From contig CAVOLB010000056.1 in the NCBI GenBank assembly GCA_963696655.1, positions 1 through 25,135 on the forward strand: a DNA stretch of 25,135 nucleotides, given 5' to 3'. Source of the DNA: Hypericibacter sp963696655 (lineage in GTDB: Bacteria > Pseudomonadota > Alphaproteobacteria > Dongiales > Dongiaceae). Below the pieces are notes generated by a model, which was not told the origin of the DNA, searched no databases, and saw nothing but the letters and a program-made list of their open reading frames with translations. The position numbers were made by a program, and so were the translations under genes. This document shows, in pieces, positions 14,080-22,201 of the stretch. Position 1 is the first letter of the stretch, and every line of letters starts with the position of its first letter.

Positions 14080-14964
14080 ATGGAAATCCACCAGATCCGC
14101 TATTTCCTGTCCGTCTGCGAGACGCTGAACTTCACGCGCGCGGCCGAGCGCTGCAACGTGACCCAGCCGGCCCTGAGCCGCGCGATCCAGAAGCTGGAAG
14201 AGGAACTGGGCGGCCAGCTCTTCCGCCGCGAGCGCAGCCTGACGCACCTGACCGATCTCGGCCATTTGATGCGGCCGCAGCTCGAGAAGGTGGTGATGGG
14301 TGAGAAGGCCGCGAAGTCGGCCGCCCGCGAGTTCCTGAGGCTGGACGACGCGCCGTTGAAGCTCGGCATCATGTGCACGATCGGACCGCTGCGGGGGATC
14401 GGCTTCCTGGCCGATTTCCGCGCGAAGCATCCCGGCATCGCCGTCACCTTGAAGGAAGGCGTGCCGGCCGAGCTCAGCGAGATGCTGATGTCGGGGGATC
14501 TCGACGTCGCCATCATGGCGCAGGAAAGGCCCTTCGACGAACGCTTCGACCGGCGCCCGCTCTATCGCGAGCGGTTTTCCGTGGCGCTACCGCCGGGCCA
14601 CCGCCTGTCGCCGAAAAACGCGGTGCGGGTCACGGATCTCGCCAATGAGAGCTATCTGCAGCGGCTCGACTGCGAATATTACGAGACGCTCCGGGCCCTG
14701 ACCGACGACTGGGACAAGCTGAACGTCAAGACGGTCTATAAGAGCGAGCGCGAGGACTGGATCCAGACCATGGTGATCGCCGGCATGGGGATCTGCTTCA
14801 TTCCCGAATTCTCGCCGACCGTGCCGGGCCTCGTCACGCGGCCCCTGGTCGATCCGGAGGTCTCGCGCGAGGTGCTGCTGGTGAGCATCGCCGGCCGCCG
14901 CTTCTCGCCGGCGGTCGCGACCTTCGTCAAGGCGATCAAGGGCTATAAATGGCCGACGGCGTGA
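14080..14964 (+). CDS. LysR family transcriptional regulator
   Basis: A 294-residue LysR-type regulator. Residues 1-60 are the winged helix-turn-helix (IRYFLSVCETLNFTRAAERC, then VTQPALSRAIQKLEEELGGQLFRR). The rest is the periplasmic-binding-protein-like effector domain (PLKLGIMCTIGPLRGIGFL ... SGDLDVAIMA ... IAGMGICFIPE). The ATG at 14080 gives the standard N-terminus MEIHQIRYF. It diverges from bdhA across 199 bp containing two T-N11-A palindromes, so regulation of the bdhA cluster and of itself is the natural inference. The effector is unknown. Confidence 0.9.
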   Translation: MEIHQIRYFLSVCETLNFTRAAERCNVTQPALSRAIQKLEEELGGQLFRRERSLTHLTDLGHLMRPQLEKVVMGEKAAKSAAREFLRLDDAPLKLGIMCTIGPLRGIGFLADFRAKHPGIAVTLKEGVPAELSEMLMSGDLDVAIMAQERPFDERFDRRPLYRERFSVALPPGHRLSPKNAVRVTDLANESYLQRLDCEYYETLRALTDDWDKLNVKTVYKSEREDWIQTMVIAGMGICFIPEFSPTVPGLVTRPLVDPEVSREVLLVSIAGRRFSPAVATFVKAIKGYKWPTA

Positions 14965-14999
14965 CGGAAATTTTCCGGCATCACACCTGACAATCGACT

Positions 15000-16346
15000 T
15001 TAGCCCACCGCCTCCTTCACCAGCGCCCCGCGCGTCGACAGGAACTCGTCCAGCGCCGCCTCGAAGCGCGCCACGTCGGGCTCGCGCATCGGCAGCGACA
15101 GCGCCACGAAGCCGCGCCGGGCGAGATAGATGCCGGCCGCGATCATGTCGAGATGGAACAGCTTCAGCACCTCGCCCATCCGGTTCTCGGTCGCGGGGTC
15201 GCTGGGATGGGCGTCGGCCGGCGTGCGCACCGGGCCCTTCACGAAATGCAGGTTCATCAGCGAGCCCACGCCCGTGACCTGCAGCGGCGCCTCGTGGCGG
15301 CGCGCCACCTTGTTGAGCCGGGCGCGCATTTCGTCGCCCAGCGCATTGAGACGCACCGCTTCCTCGGGCGTGAACACCTGCGTCAGGCCGGCGACGCCGC
15401 CGGCCATCGAGCAGACATTGTTGTTGAAGGTGCCGGCATGGCCGATCGAATCCGAGCGATAGGGATCGAAGCGCTCCATCAGGTCGCGCCGGCCGCCGAA
15501 GGCGCCGAAGGAGAGGCCGCCGCCCAGATATTTGCCCAGCGTGGTCATGTCCGGCTTGATGCCGACGAGAGCCTGGCAGCCCCCGGGCGAGAGGCGCGAG
15601 GTCATGACTTCGTCGAAGATCAGCACGATGCCGCGTTTCGTGCATTCCTCGCGCAGCATCCTGAGGAAGGTGGGATCGGCGGGGAGGCAGCCGGCCGAGC
15701 CCTGCATCGGCTCGACCAGCACGGCCGCCAGATCGGTGCCATGCTCGGCGATCAACCCTTGCGTATATTCGGTCTCGTTGTAGCGGCCCTTGACCCAGTT
15801 GAGCGGCAGGTTGAGCGGATTGCCGTGGCTGCCGAAATAGAACACGCCGCCATGATAGGCGAACTCGAACACCATGATCTTGTCGCGGCCGGTCATGATG
15901 CGCGCGGTCTGGATCGCGAACAGGTTGGCCTCGGTGCCGGAATTGCAGAACCGCACCAGCTCGATCGAGGGGATCCGCTTGCAGATGGCTTCGGCCAGCT
16001 GCGCCTCGTAGCGGTTGGGGCCACCCAGCACGATGCCGTCGCTCAGGGCCTTCGAGATGGCGCCCTGGATGACCGGGTCCGAATGGCCGTAGAGCCCCGC
16101 CGTGTATTCGCCGAGGAAGTCGAGATAGTTGTGGCCGTCGAGATCGGTCAGGCGGTTGCCCTTGCCGCCGGACCAGGCGAGCGGGAAGGGGGTGTAATGC
16201 AGCACCGTCCGGGTATTGCCCCCCGGCATGACCTGGGCGGCGGCCTGCGCGCGCGCCTTGCTCTGCGGGTTGGCAGCGCCATAACGCGCCTCCGCCTCGG
16301 CGATCGCGGCATCGAGATCGGCGTTGGGACGGGAACCGTCGGCCAT
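15000..16346 (-). CDS. Class III pyridoxal-phosphate aminotransferase (glutamate-1-semialdehyde aminomutase-like)
   Basis: A 448-residue PLP enzyme. Seen: the phosphate-binding SGTEA (136-140), AYHGGVF for the cofactor ring, Asp245 in LIFDEVMTS, and the Schiff-base Lys272 in TTLGKYLGGG. The fold and VMPGGNTRTVLHYTPFPL opening match the HemL-like branch of class III aminotransferases, but the AYHGG, GYTAGLYG-like and FNNNVCSMAGG segments fit the large group of uncharacterised HemL paralogues rather than true tetrapyrrole-pathway HemL. The substrate is unknown. The start at 16346 (MADGSRP) has AGGAG nine bases upstream. It is convergent with the LysR gene (35 bp between stops) and has no partner gene on its strand. 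Confidence 0.85.
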   Translation of the reverse strand: MADGSRPNADLDAAIAEAEARYGAANPQSKARAQAAAQVMPGGNTRTVLHYTPFPLAWSGGKGNRLTDLDGHNYLDFLGEYTAGLYGHSDPVIQGAISKALSDGIVLGGPNRYEAQLAEAICKRIPSIELVRFCNSGTEANLFAIQTARIMTGRDKIMVFEFAYHGGVFYFGSHGNPLNLPLNWVKGRYNETEYTQGLIAEHGTDLAAVLVEPMQGSAGCLPADPTFLRMLREECTKRGIVLIFDEVMTSRLSPGGCQALVGIKPDMTTLGKYLGGGLSFGAFGGRRDLMERFDPYRSDSIGHAGTFNNNVCSMAGGVAGLTQVFTPEEAVRLNALGDEMRARLNKVARRHEAPLQVTGVGSLMNLHFVKGPVRTPADAHPSDPATENRMGEVLKLFHLDMIAAGIYLARRGFVALSLPMREPDVARFEAALDEFLSTRGALVKEAVG

Positions 16347-17018
16347 GGTCTTACGCTCCTGCTGATCGGCCTCTTCTCCGGAGGCCGGGGCCCCGAGCAT
16401 CGGGATTGGCGGGGCCTGCGTCAATCGCTCAACTGGAGTCTGAGGTTGGCAGTTTATCGGAGCCTGCATCAACGCTTTGGAAGCCTAAGTTCCTGCAGGA
16501 ATGGGGTGCATGAGGCACCACCCGCATGGAGTCACTCTGGCGAAGGAGGCTGTGAAGAACTCGAAGATGTATCCCCTCCCCCTTGATGGGGGAGGGCAGG
16601 GAGGGGGTGACTGACTCGGTCTCCCGACTGTATTCGGAGATTCCGTCCTGCACTCGAGGCCGCGATACCCCCCTCCCTGACCCTCCCCCACAAGGGGGGA
16701 GGGGATTGTTTCTTCGGATCGGGATCTTCGTCTTTCTCTTGGGAGAAGAAAGAGATCGGCCGACATGCCGCTCCTTCCCGAGCCCCTCGCTTCTTTCACA
16801 CTCTCGAAGACCGGGGCCTGCGCGCAAACGTCTCCTGGCTCGGGCGTGAGAGGCCTGCTAAACGACCGCCCGCGCAGTGATCCCGAGCCGGCCTCTGCCG
16901 CCGCCTCGTTAAGGGTTCTCCCAAGGGCCGGGAGGATAATGCGATCCGGCCCACGAGTCCGGGAGTCGCGCGGATCCTGTCCCCATCGCGTCGCCCCATC
17001 ACCTGAGAGAGCAAGAGC
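16347..17018. other. Long divergent intergenic region
   Basis: 672 bp between the aminotransferase and the S9 peptidase start codons. It holds the palindromic repeat doublet at 16571-16706. Apart from that I see no convincing gene: the open frames here lack ribosome sites and family resemblance. Promoters for both flanking genes must lie here, but I could not place them with confidence. Confidence 0.6.
16571..16706. repeat. REP-like doublet: two inverted copies of a GC-rich palindrome
   Basis: Left copy 16571-16608 and right copy about 16666-16706 are imperfect inverted copies of each other (about 38-41 bp, differing by small indels). Each also folds on itself: CCCTCCCCC-ttgat-GGGGGAGGG (16574-16596) and CCCTCCCCC with GGGGGAGGG (16681-16689, 16695-16703). 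Two facing copies separated by about 57 bp look like the doublets formed by REP sequences. The element between thiB and thiP is of the same sequence type. Confidence 0.75.
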
Positions 17019-18866
17019 TTGGACAGCATTCTTCCTGCCGACACGGAACTGATTGACCGTCTCCTGGCGCTGCCGGAGCTGGAGCGTCCATCGCTTTCGC
17101 CCGATGGCAACTGGCTGGCCTGGAGCTGGAGCGGCCTGGGCGCCACGGTCGAGGTCTGGATCGCGCCGACCGATGGCAGCGCCCGGCCACGTCGCTTGGC
17201 ACGACATGTCGACGATCTCCATGTCGAGGATTGGTGGCCCGACAGCCGGACGCTGCTGCTGTCGGGCACGCAGGATGGCGCGGAGCGCGTGCGGCTCTAT
17301 CGCCAGGATCTGGCCGGCGGCGCTCCCACGCTGCTGACCGAGCCCGCGCCCGAATTCTACATCCATGGCGGCCGCGTGACGCTCGACGGGCTGTCGCTCG
17401 TCTATGCCGCCAATGTCGATCTGGCGACCGGCCGGCCGATCGAGCCCGCCTGGATCTATCGTCACGATCTGGAGGGGAACCGCCGCACGCTGCTGGCGAA
17501 GCCCAAGCGCCCCCATCACGACACGCCCCTGCCGAGCCCGAACGGGCGCCAGGTTCTCTATGCGCGGATCGACCGGGGACCCGGCGGCCGGCAGCTCTGG
17601 CTGGTCGATCTCGACGGCGGGAACGACCGCGTGCTGCTCGATCTCGGCAAGGAGACGAAGCTCTTCGCCCAGTGGAGCCCCGACGGGAAGGGGCTCGCGA
17701 TCCTGGCGGAGGACGCCAGGACCAGCCTCGTCGGCTATTACGATCTGGTCGCCAACCGGATGCGCTGGCTGATCGACGACGGCCTTCGCGGCATCGAGCA
17801 GGTCTCATGGCCGCGCCGCAGCCCGGAGATCCTGGTGACGGAGACGAAGGACGGACGCAGCCAGGCGTCCCTTCTCGATCCCGCGACCGGCCGGGAGCGG
17901 CCCTTCCGCCGCGCGCCCGGCACCTGGCTGCCGCTGGGGCCGGTTCCCGACCGGACCGGCGCGCAGACCGCCTGGGTCGTGCGTTTCTATGACGCGCGGA
18001 CGCCGATGCGCGTGCTGCGCCTCGTCGGCCAGGGCGAGACGACCGATCTGACGCCGCTGCCACCGGGCCATGGCATTCCGCCCGAGCTTCTGACGGCGCC
18101 GGAGGATTTCCGCTGGCGCTCGGTCGACGGGCTCGCGATCCATGGCTGGCTCTATCGCGCGACGCAGCCTTCCAAGGGCCTGATCGTCTGGGTGCATGGT
18201 GGCCCGACCTGGCATCTCGAGGCGCGCTACGATCTCGAGCTGCAGTTCCTCGTCGGCGCCGGCTTCGATGTCTTCGCGCCAAATTACCGCGGCTCCACCG
18301 GCTACGGCCCCGAATTCCGCGAAGCGATCAAGCAACAGGGCTGGGGCGGGCTGGAGCAGGAGGATATCCGCAGCGGCATCGAGGCGCTGATCGCGCAGGG
18401 CCTGGCACAGCCGGGGCGCGTCGGTATCGCCGGCATCTCCTATGGCGGCTATTCCTCCTGGTGGGCCATCACCCATTTCCCGACTTCCGTGGTGGCCGCC
18501 GCGGCGCCGATCTGCGGCATGACCGATCTGGTGGTCGATTACGAGACCACGCGGCCCGATCTGCGCAGCTATAGCGAGGAGATGATGGGCGGCGCGCCCA
18601 TGGACGTGCCGGAACGCTATCGAGAGCGCTCGCCGATCCATTTCGTGCGGAATATCCGCGGCCGGCTCCTGATCGTGCAGGGCCTGCAGGATCCCAATGT
18701 CACGCCCGAGAATTTGAACGCCGTGAGCAAGGCACTCGATGAAGCCGCCATCCCCTATGAGGTGCTCGCCTTCGCGGACGAGGGCCATGGCATCGCCAAG
18801 CCCGCGAATCGGGCGCAGCTCAATCGCCGTATGGTCGCGTTCTTCGAGGAGGCGCTGCGCGGCTGA
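17019..18866 (+). CDS. S9 family serine peptidase (prolyl oligopeptidase/acylaminoacyl-peptidase type)
   Basis: A 615-residue peptidase. Residues about 1-360 form a beta-propeller with TolB-like repeats (LSPDGNWLAW near 26, WSPDGKGLAIL near 219), which filters peptide access. Residues about 365-615 are the alpha/beta-hydrolase domain with Ser474 in AGISYGGYSS, Asp558 in QGLQDPNV and His590 in DEGHGI; HGGP (393-396) supplies the oxyanion hole. There is no signal peptide, so it acts in the cytoplasm on short peptides. The start is TTG at 17019, with GAGAG a few bases upstream; it fits because LIDRLLALPELERPSLSPDG is the usual opening of this group. Twelve bases separate its stop from the convergent SDR gene. 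Confidence 0.88.
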   Translation: MDSILPADTELIDRLLALPELERPSLSPDGNWLAWSWSGLGATVEVWIAPTDGSARPRRLARHVDDLHVEDWWPDSRTLLLSGTQDGAERVRLYRQDLAGGAPTLLTEPAPEFYIHGGRVTLDGLSLVYAANVDLATGRPIEPAWIYRHDLEGNRRTLLAKPKRPHHDTPLPSPNGRQVLYARIDRGPGGRQLWLVDLDGGNDRVLLDLGKETKLFAQWSPDGKGLAILAEDARTSLVGYYDLVANRMRWLIDDGLRGIEQVSWPRRSPEILVTETKDGRSQASLLDPATGRERPFRRAPGTWLPLGPVPDRTGAQTAWVVRFYDARTPMRVLRLVGQGETTDLTPLPPGHGIPPELLTAPEDFRWRSVDGLAIHGWLYRATQPSKGLIVWVHGGPTWHLEARYDLELQFLVGAGFDVFAPNYRGSTGYGPEFREAIKQQGWGGLEQEDIRSGIEALIAQGLAQPGRVGIAGISYGGYSSWWAITHFPTSVVAAAAPICGMTDLVVDYETTRPDLRSYSEEMMGGAPMDVPERYRERSPIHFVRNIRGRLLIVQGLQDPNVTPENLNAVSKALDEAAIPYEVLAFADEGHGIAKPANRAQLNRRMVAFFEEALRG

Positions 18867-18878
18867 GCGAGCCGGGGG

Positions 18879-19616
18879 CTAGAGCCCGCGATTGACGCCG
18901 CCATCCACCATGATGTTCTGGCCCGTCGTCGCCCCGGATTCGGGCGAGAGCAGGAAGGCCGTCATGCTCGCGAGCTCGGACATCTTCGTGGCGCGGGCGA
19001 GGGGAATGGTCCGTCGGACCTCCTCGCTCAGCGGCCAGTTGTCCACGAATCCCGGCAGGATGTTGTTCATGCGGATGCCGTCGCGCGCATAGCGGTCGGC
19101 ATAGAGCTTGGTATAGCCGGCCAAGGCCATGCGGACCGTGCCCGAGACCGGAAAGATCAGGCGTGGCTCGAGCGCCGCGAAGGTCGAGATATTGACGATC
19201 GATCCGCCCCCGTCGCGCTGCATGGTCGGCGTGACCAGCCGCGCCATCCGCACCACATTCAGGAAATAGAGATCGACGCCGAAGCGCCAGGCCTCGTCGG
19301 AGATGTCGATCAGCGAGCGGTCCAGATCGGGGTCATAGGGCGGGCCCGAGACATGGTGCGATTCCGGGTCGCGGCCGGTGTTGTTCACGACCCCGTCGAT
19401 GCGGCCATATTTCCCCAGGGTGAGATCGACCAGCTTCGCCAGATCGTCGGGCTCCGTGACGGAGCCGCGCATCCCGACGCCGCCCAGCTCGTCCGCCAGC
19501 TTCTGGGCAGCGTCCGTTCTCGACATCAGCGCGAGGCTGTAGCCGCGCTCGGAAAGCCCGCGCGCGAGGGCGGCACCAATTCCCTGGCCCGCGGCCGTGA
19601 CGATCGCTACCGGCAT
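18879..19616 (-). CDS. Short-chain dehydrogenase-like protein lacking the Tyr-Lys catalytic pair
   Basis: A 245-residue SDR-fold protein. The Rossmann motif is present (TAAGQGIG, 7-14), as are NNTG (78-81), the active-site Ser144 (NIST) and the C-terminal MVDGGVN. At the positions where Tyr-x3-Lys should stand, 13 residues after Ser144, the sequence is FPVSGTVRMAL, with Val157 and Val161 instead of Tyr and Lys. The rest of that helix (GYTKLYADRYARDGIRMNNILPGF) is well kept, so this is a family trait or specialised function rather than decay. It follows the CoA ligase gene by 39 bp on the same strand and is probably co-transcribed with it. Whether it still reduces or oxidises a substrate is open. 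Confidence 0.85.
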   Translation of the reverse strand: MPVAIVTAAGQGIGAALARGLSERGYSLALMSRTDAAQKLADELGGVGMRGSVTEPDDLAKLVDLTLGKYGRIDGVVNNTGRDPESHHVSGPPYDPDLDRSLIDISDEAWRFGVDLYFLNVVRMARLVTPTMQRDGGGSIVNISTFAALEPRLIFPVSGTVRMALAGYTKLYADRYARDGIRMNNILPGFVDNWPLSEEVRRTIPLARATKMSELASMTAFLLSPESGATTGQNIMVDGGVNRGL

Positions 19617-19655
19617 GAGAGGTTCCCCGCGTTTCTGGTTGGCGACGCCATGAGA

Positions 19656-21014
19656 TTAAGCCTTGCTCCGCTGCGCGTGCGAGCGCTCATCCTGCCAGCG
19701 CTTGGCCTTGTATTCGCTGCGCGCCAGCGAGCCCGGCGCCAGGACGTCCACCAGGAAGGTGATGCCGATGCGCTTGTTGATCTTTTCCGACAAATGACGC
19801 TGCCACTGGCCGGCATCCTCCGAAGACAGGCTCCGTTTCGGCATGACGCGCAGGGTGGCGACATCGGCATCGCGCGCGTCGGAGGTCAGGATCACCTGAT
19901 ATTCGTCGACGTCGGCGTCGGCGAACAGCAGATCGTCGACCGCCTGCGGCCAGATATTGACCCCCTTGACCTTCTTCATGTCGTCGAGCCGGCTGATGGA
20001 GGCGACCTCGAGCCCGGCGAAGGGACGCCCGCAGCTGCAATAGCCGGGCTCGTGCCAGACGCCGCGGTCGCGGGTCCGGCAGCGGATGAGCGGCGTGTCG
20101 GTGTGATAGAGGCTGGTCACCACGATCTCGCCCACCTCGCCGTCGCGAACGGGCTCGCCGGTCGCGGGGTCGATCACCTCGGTCAGGACCATGGACTCGA
20201 TGTTATGCAGCATGCCGGGGCGGGAGGCGGTGCCGATCCCCACCTCGCAGCAGAACATGTGGTCGTTGCCGGTCTGGGTCGAGCCGTAGCGATCGAACAC
20301 CTTGGCGCCCCAGGCCTGCTCCAGCCGCTCCAGCCAGGCGAAGCCCGATCCCTCGCCGCCGGTGAGCAGGGCACGCAAGCCGAGGTTCGAGGCCTTGTCG
20401 CCCGCCACCGCCGCGAGATGGCCGAAATAGGAGGTGGTGCCGAGGAGGGCCGCCGGTCGGTAGCGCGCCATGAGCTCCAGCTTCCGGACGGCGTCGTAAT
20501 TGCCGACGGGATAGACGGTGAGGCCATAGGCATCGGCGCCCTGGAACTCGCAGCGGCCGCCCGACATCAGCGTGATGGGCAGGGTCAGGAACACGCCGTC
20601 GCCCTGGTCGAGGCCGGCCCAGCGCATATGGAAGCCGTAGATATGGCCGGTCTGGTTGAACTCGGCGGCGGTCTGGGCATGGATCTCGACGCCCTGGCCC
20701 GAGGTGCCCGAGGTGTTGCTCACGACCAGGGGGCAATGCAGCTCCAGCGCATGCTTGTGCCGAAGCCCGAAGGGCGGAGAACCCGCCTGGTCTTCGACGA
20801 AGTCCCGCTTCTCGACCATGGGTATCTTCGCCGCGAAGCTCTCGATGCTCGTGATCTCGTCGATCGACACACCGGCCGCCTGCCACCGGTTGCGATAGAA
20901 CTCGTTTTCCTTGGCGACCTTCTGCAGCAGATAGGTCAGCTGCCGCGTCTGCATGGCCTTGATCTGGTCGCGAGAAAGCCGCTCGGCGCTGGCGTCATAG
21001 ATGCGCTTGTCCAA
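19656..21014 (-). CDS. Phenylacetate-CoA ligase-like acyl-CoA synthetase
   Basis: A 452-residue adenylate-forming enzyme of the PaaK type, which activates a carboxylic acid with ATP and joins it to CoA. Seen: the P-loop SNTSGTSGQG (about 99-108), the acyl-adenylate motif YGSTQTGND, TGEPVRDGEVGEIVVTSL, and the hinge/C-domain RLDDMKKVKGVNIWPQAVDDLL. The zinc-like cluster CSCGRPF near the hinge is usual in PaaK relatives. The acid substrate is not known; phenylacetate itself is unlikely because no paa ring-oxidation genes are nearby. The best start is TTG at 21014, preceded by GAGGGG; the longer ATG frame from 21089 would run through a palindrome in the promoter region. Confidence 0.82.
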   Translation of the reverse strand: MDKRIYDASAERLSRDQIKAMQTRQLTYLLQKVAKENEFYRNRWQAAGVSIDEITSIESFAAKIPMVEKRDFVEDQAGSPPFGLRHKHALELHCPLVVSNTSGTSGQGVEIHAQTAAEFNQTGHIYGFHMRWAGLDQGDGVFLTLPITLMSGGRCEFQGADAYGLTVYPVGNYDAVRKLELMARYRPAALLGTTSYFGHLAAVAGDKASNLGLRALLTGGEGSGFAWLERLEQAWGAKVFDRYGSTQTGNDHMFCCEVGIGTASRPGMLHNIESMVLTEVIDPATGEPVRDGEVGEIVVTSLYHTDTPLIRCRTRDRGVWHEPGYCSCGRPFAGLEVASISRLDDMKKVKGVNIWPQAVDDLLFADADVDEYQVILTSDARDADVATLRVMPKRSLSSEDAGQWQRHLSEKINKRIGITFLVDVLAPGSLARSEYKAKRWQDERSHAQRSKA

Positions 21015-21053
21015 ATCCCACCCCTCGCAGCCGATAATCCCGAAATCAACGAT

Positions 21054-21069
21054 GTCTAGTTTAATAGAC
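21054..21069. promoter_or_regulatory. Palindrome GTCTA-N6-TAGAC, possible operator
   Basis: A perfect 5-bp-arm inverted repeat in the divergent region (21015-21288) between the CoA ligase and the amidohydrolase, 40 bp upstream of the ligase start. Its AT-rich centre (GTTTAA) stands out against the GC-rich surroundings. It is a candidate regulator site or part of the ligase promoter; no regulator gene is adjacent. Confidence 0.4.
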
Positions 21070-21216
21070 GGCACCGGCGCTGCCAACAATCATCATCGTG
21101 CCGAGGAAGGACCGGCGAGGCGTGGCAAAAGCCAATGGCAGCGCAACTAAGTACCCAATGTCGGCGGGTTTCGAACTCCGTTGGTTGATCCAACCCGGCC
21201 GACGAAGGGGAGATCG

Positions 21217-21255
21217 GTGGACTTTCTGTTTAAACAATTATAGCATTTTCGAGAA
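21217..21255 (+). promoter_or_regulatory. AT-rich stretch, probable promoter of the amidohydrolase operon
   Basis: An unusually AT-rich run with GTTTAAAC (21228-21235) and a TATAGC-like -10 candidate (21239-21244), about 45 bp before the amidohydrolase ATG. The -35 region is not clear, so the exact promoter is uncertain. Confidence 0.35.
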
Positions 21256-21288
21256 ACGCGGCACCCAGGTCGCCGGAGAGACGAGCCC

Positions 21289-22131
21289 ATGGCAGCCATC
21301 GATATCCTCTGCAACGACTTCTCGCCCGAGGGCATCCGGAAGAACTATGCCGAGAACGAGGAGGAGAAGAGCCGTTTCGCCCAGGTCGGCCGGACCCACA
21401 ATTTCGTCGGCTACGAGACGCCCGAATTCCTGCGGCGCATGGATGCGCTGGGCGTGGAGAAGTTGCTCGTCTGCGCCATCAAGACCTGGTCCTACAAGCA
21501 TCAGCGGCCGCTCGAGAGCTCGTCCGTGGAGGAGGTGGCCGCGCTGATGGCGCAGGCGCCCGGCCGGATCTTCGGGCTCTATGGCGTCAATGTTCATCGC
21601 GGCATGGCCGGGGTGGCCGAGTTCGAGCGGTCGGTGCGCGAGCAAGGCTTCAAGGGGCTCCACATCCACCCCCATGGCTACGGGCTGCCGCCCGACCACG
21701 CCTTCTATTTTCCCTACTACGCCAAGGCGCAGGAACTGAACGTACCGGCCGTCATCTCCATGGGGCATACGCTCGATCTCATGCCGAACGATCCGGGGCG
21801 GCCGATCCATCTCGACGCGGTGGCGCTCTACTTCTCGGACCTCGCTGTCGTCTGCACCCATACGGGCTGGCCCTGGACGGAAGAGGCGATCTCGCTGGCT
21901 TGGAAACATCCGAACCTGTTTCTCGGCACCTCGGCCCATGCGCCCCGCTATTGGAAGCCGGAGCTGGTGAAGTTCATCAACTCGCACGGCCAGGACAAGG
22001 TGATGTGGGGCACCGATTATCCGCTGATCGATCACAAGGAGTCGCTGCAGCAGGTCGACGCCCTGGGGCTGAAGGAAGCCTCCAAGGAGAAGTTCCTGCG
22101 CAAGAACGCGGCCCGGGTCTTCAACCTCTAG
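21289..22131 (+). CDS. Amidohydrolase-family (ACMSD-like) TIM-barrel protein
   Basis: A 280-residue member of the amidohydrolase-2 group, which includes decarboxylases and hydrolases. Later metal/active-site positions are recognisable: His125, His127 and His129 in LHIHPHG, His160 in SMGHT, His191 in CTHTGWPW and Asp243 in WGTDYPL. The first-strand motif that usually reads Asp-x-His-x-His is IDILCND here, with Leu7 and Asn9 in the histidine positions, so a normal binuclear or mononuclear site cannot form in the usual way. The ribosome site GGAGAG lies before the ATG at 21289. First gene of an operon with an SDR, an acyl-CoA dehydrogenase and an enoyl-CoA hydratase, so a role on a CoA thioester or free ring acid is likely. 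Confidence 0.83.
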   Translation: MAAIDILCNDFSPEGIRKNYAENEEEKSRFAQVGRTHNFVGYETPEFLRRMDALGVEKLLVCAIKTWSYKHQRPLESSSVEEVAALMAQAPGRIFGLYGVNVHRGMAGVAEFERSVREQGFKGLHIHPHGYGLPPDHAFYFPYYAKAQELNVPAVISMGHTLDLMPNDPGRPIHLDAVALYFSDLAVVCTHTGWPWTEEAISLAWKHPNLFLGTSAHAPRYWKPELVKFINSHGQDKVMWGTDYPLIDHKESLQQVDALGLKEASKEKFLRKNAARVFNL

Positions 22132-22201
22132 GGCTGCGACGAAATCGAACCGGGGCCGGCCCATGGGCGCCGTGCCCCGCGACCTCATAAAGGAGAGACG
22201 A

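Noticed and set aside
14965..14977. CGGAAA-T-TTTCCG palindrome after the LysR gene
   Set aside because: The centre is a single base, so a hairpin would have only about four pairs; there is no T run. It is too weak to call a terminator.
16765..17052. 95-codon plus-strand open frame ahead of the peptidase
   Set aside because: It overlaps the peptidase start in another frame, has a rich Arg/Ser/Pro mix without structure, and no ribosome site.
21015..21089. ATG at 21089 as start of the CoA ligase
   Set aside because: The extra 25 residues do not resemble the family N-terminus, the stretch contains a palindrome and AT-rich promoter-like sequence, and TTG at 21014 has a better ribosome site. The choice is still not certain.
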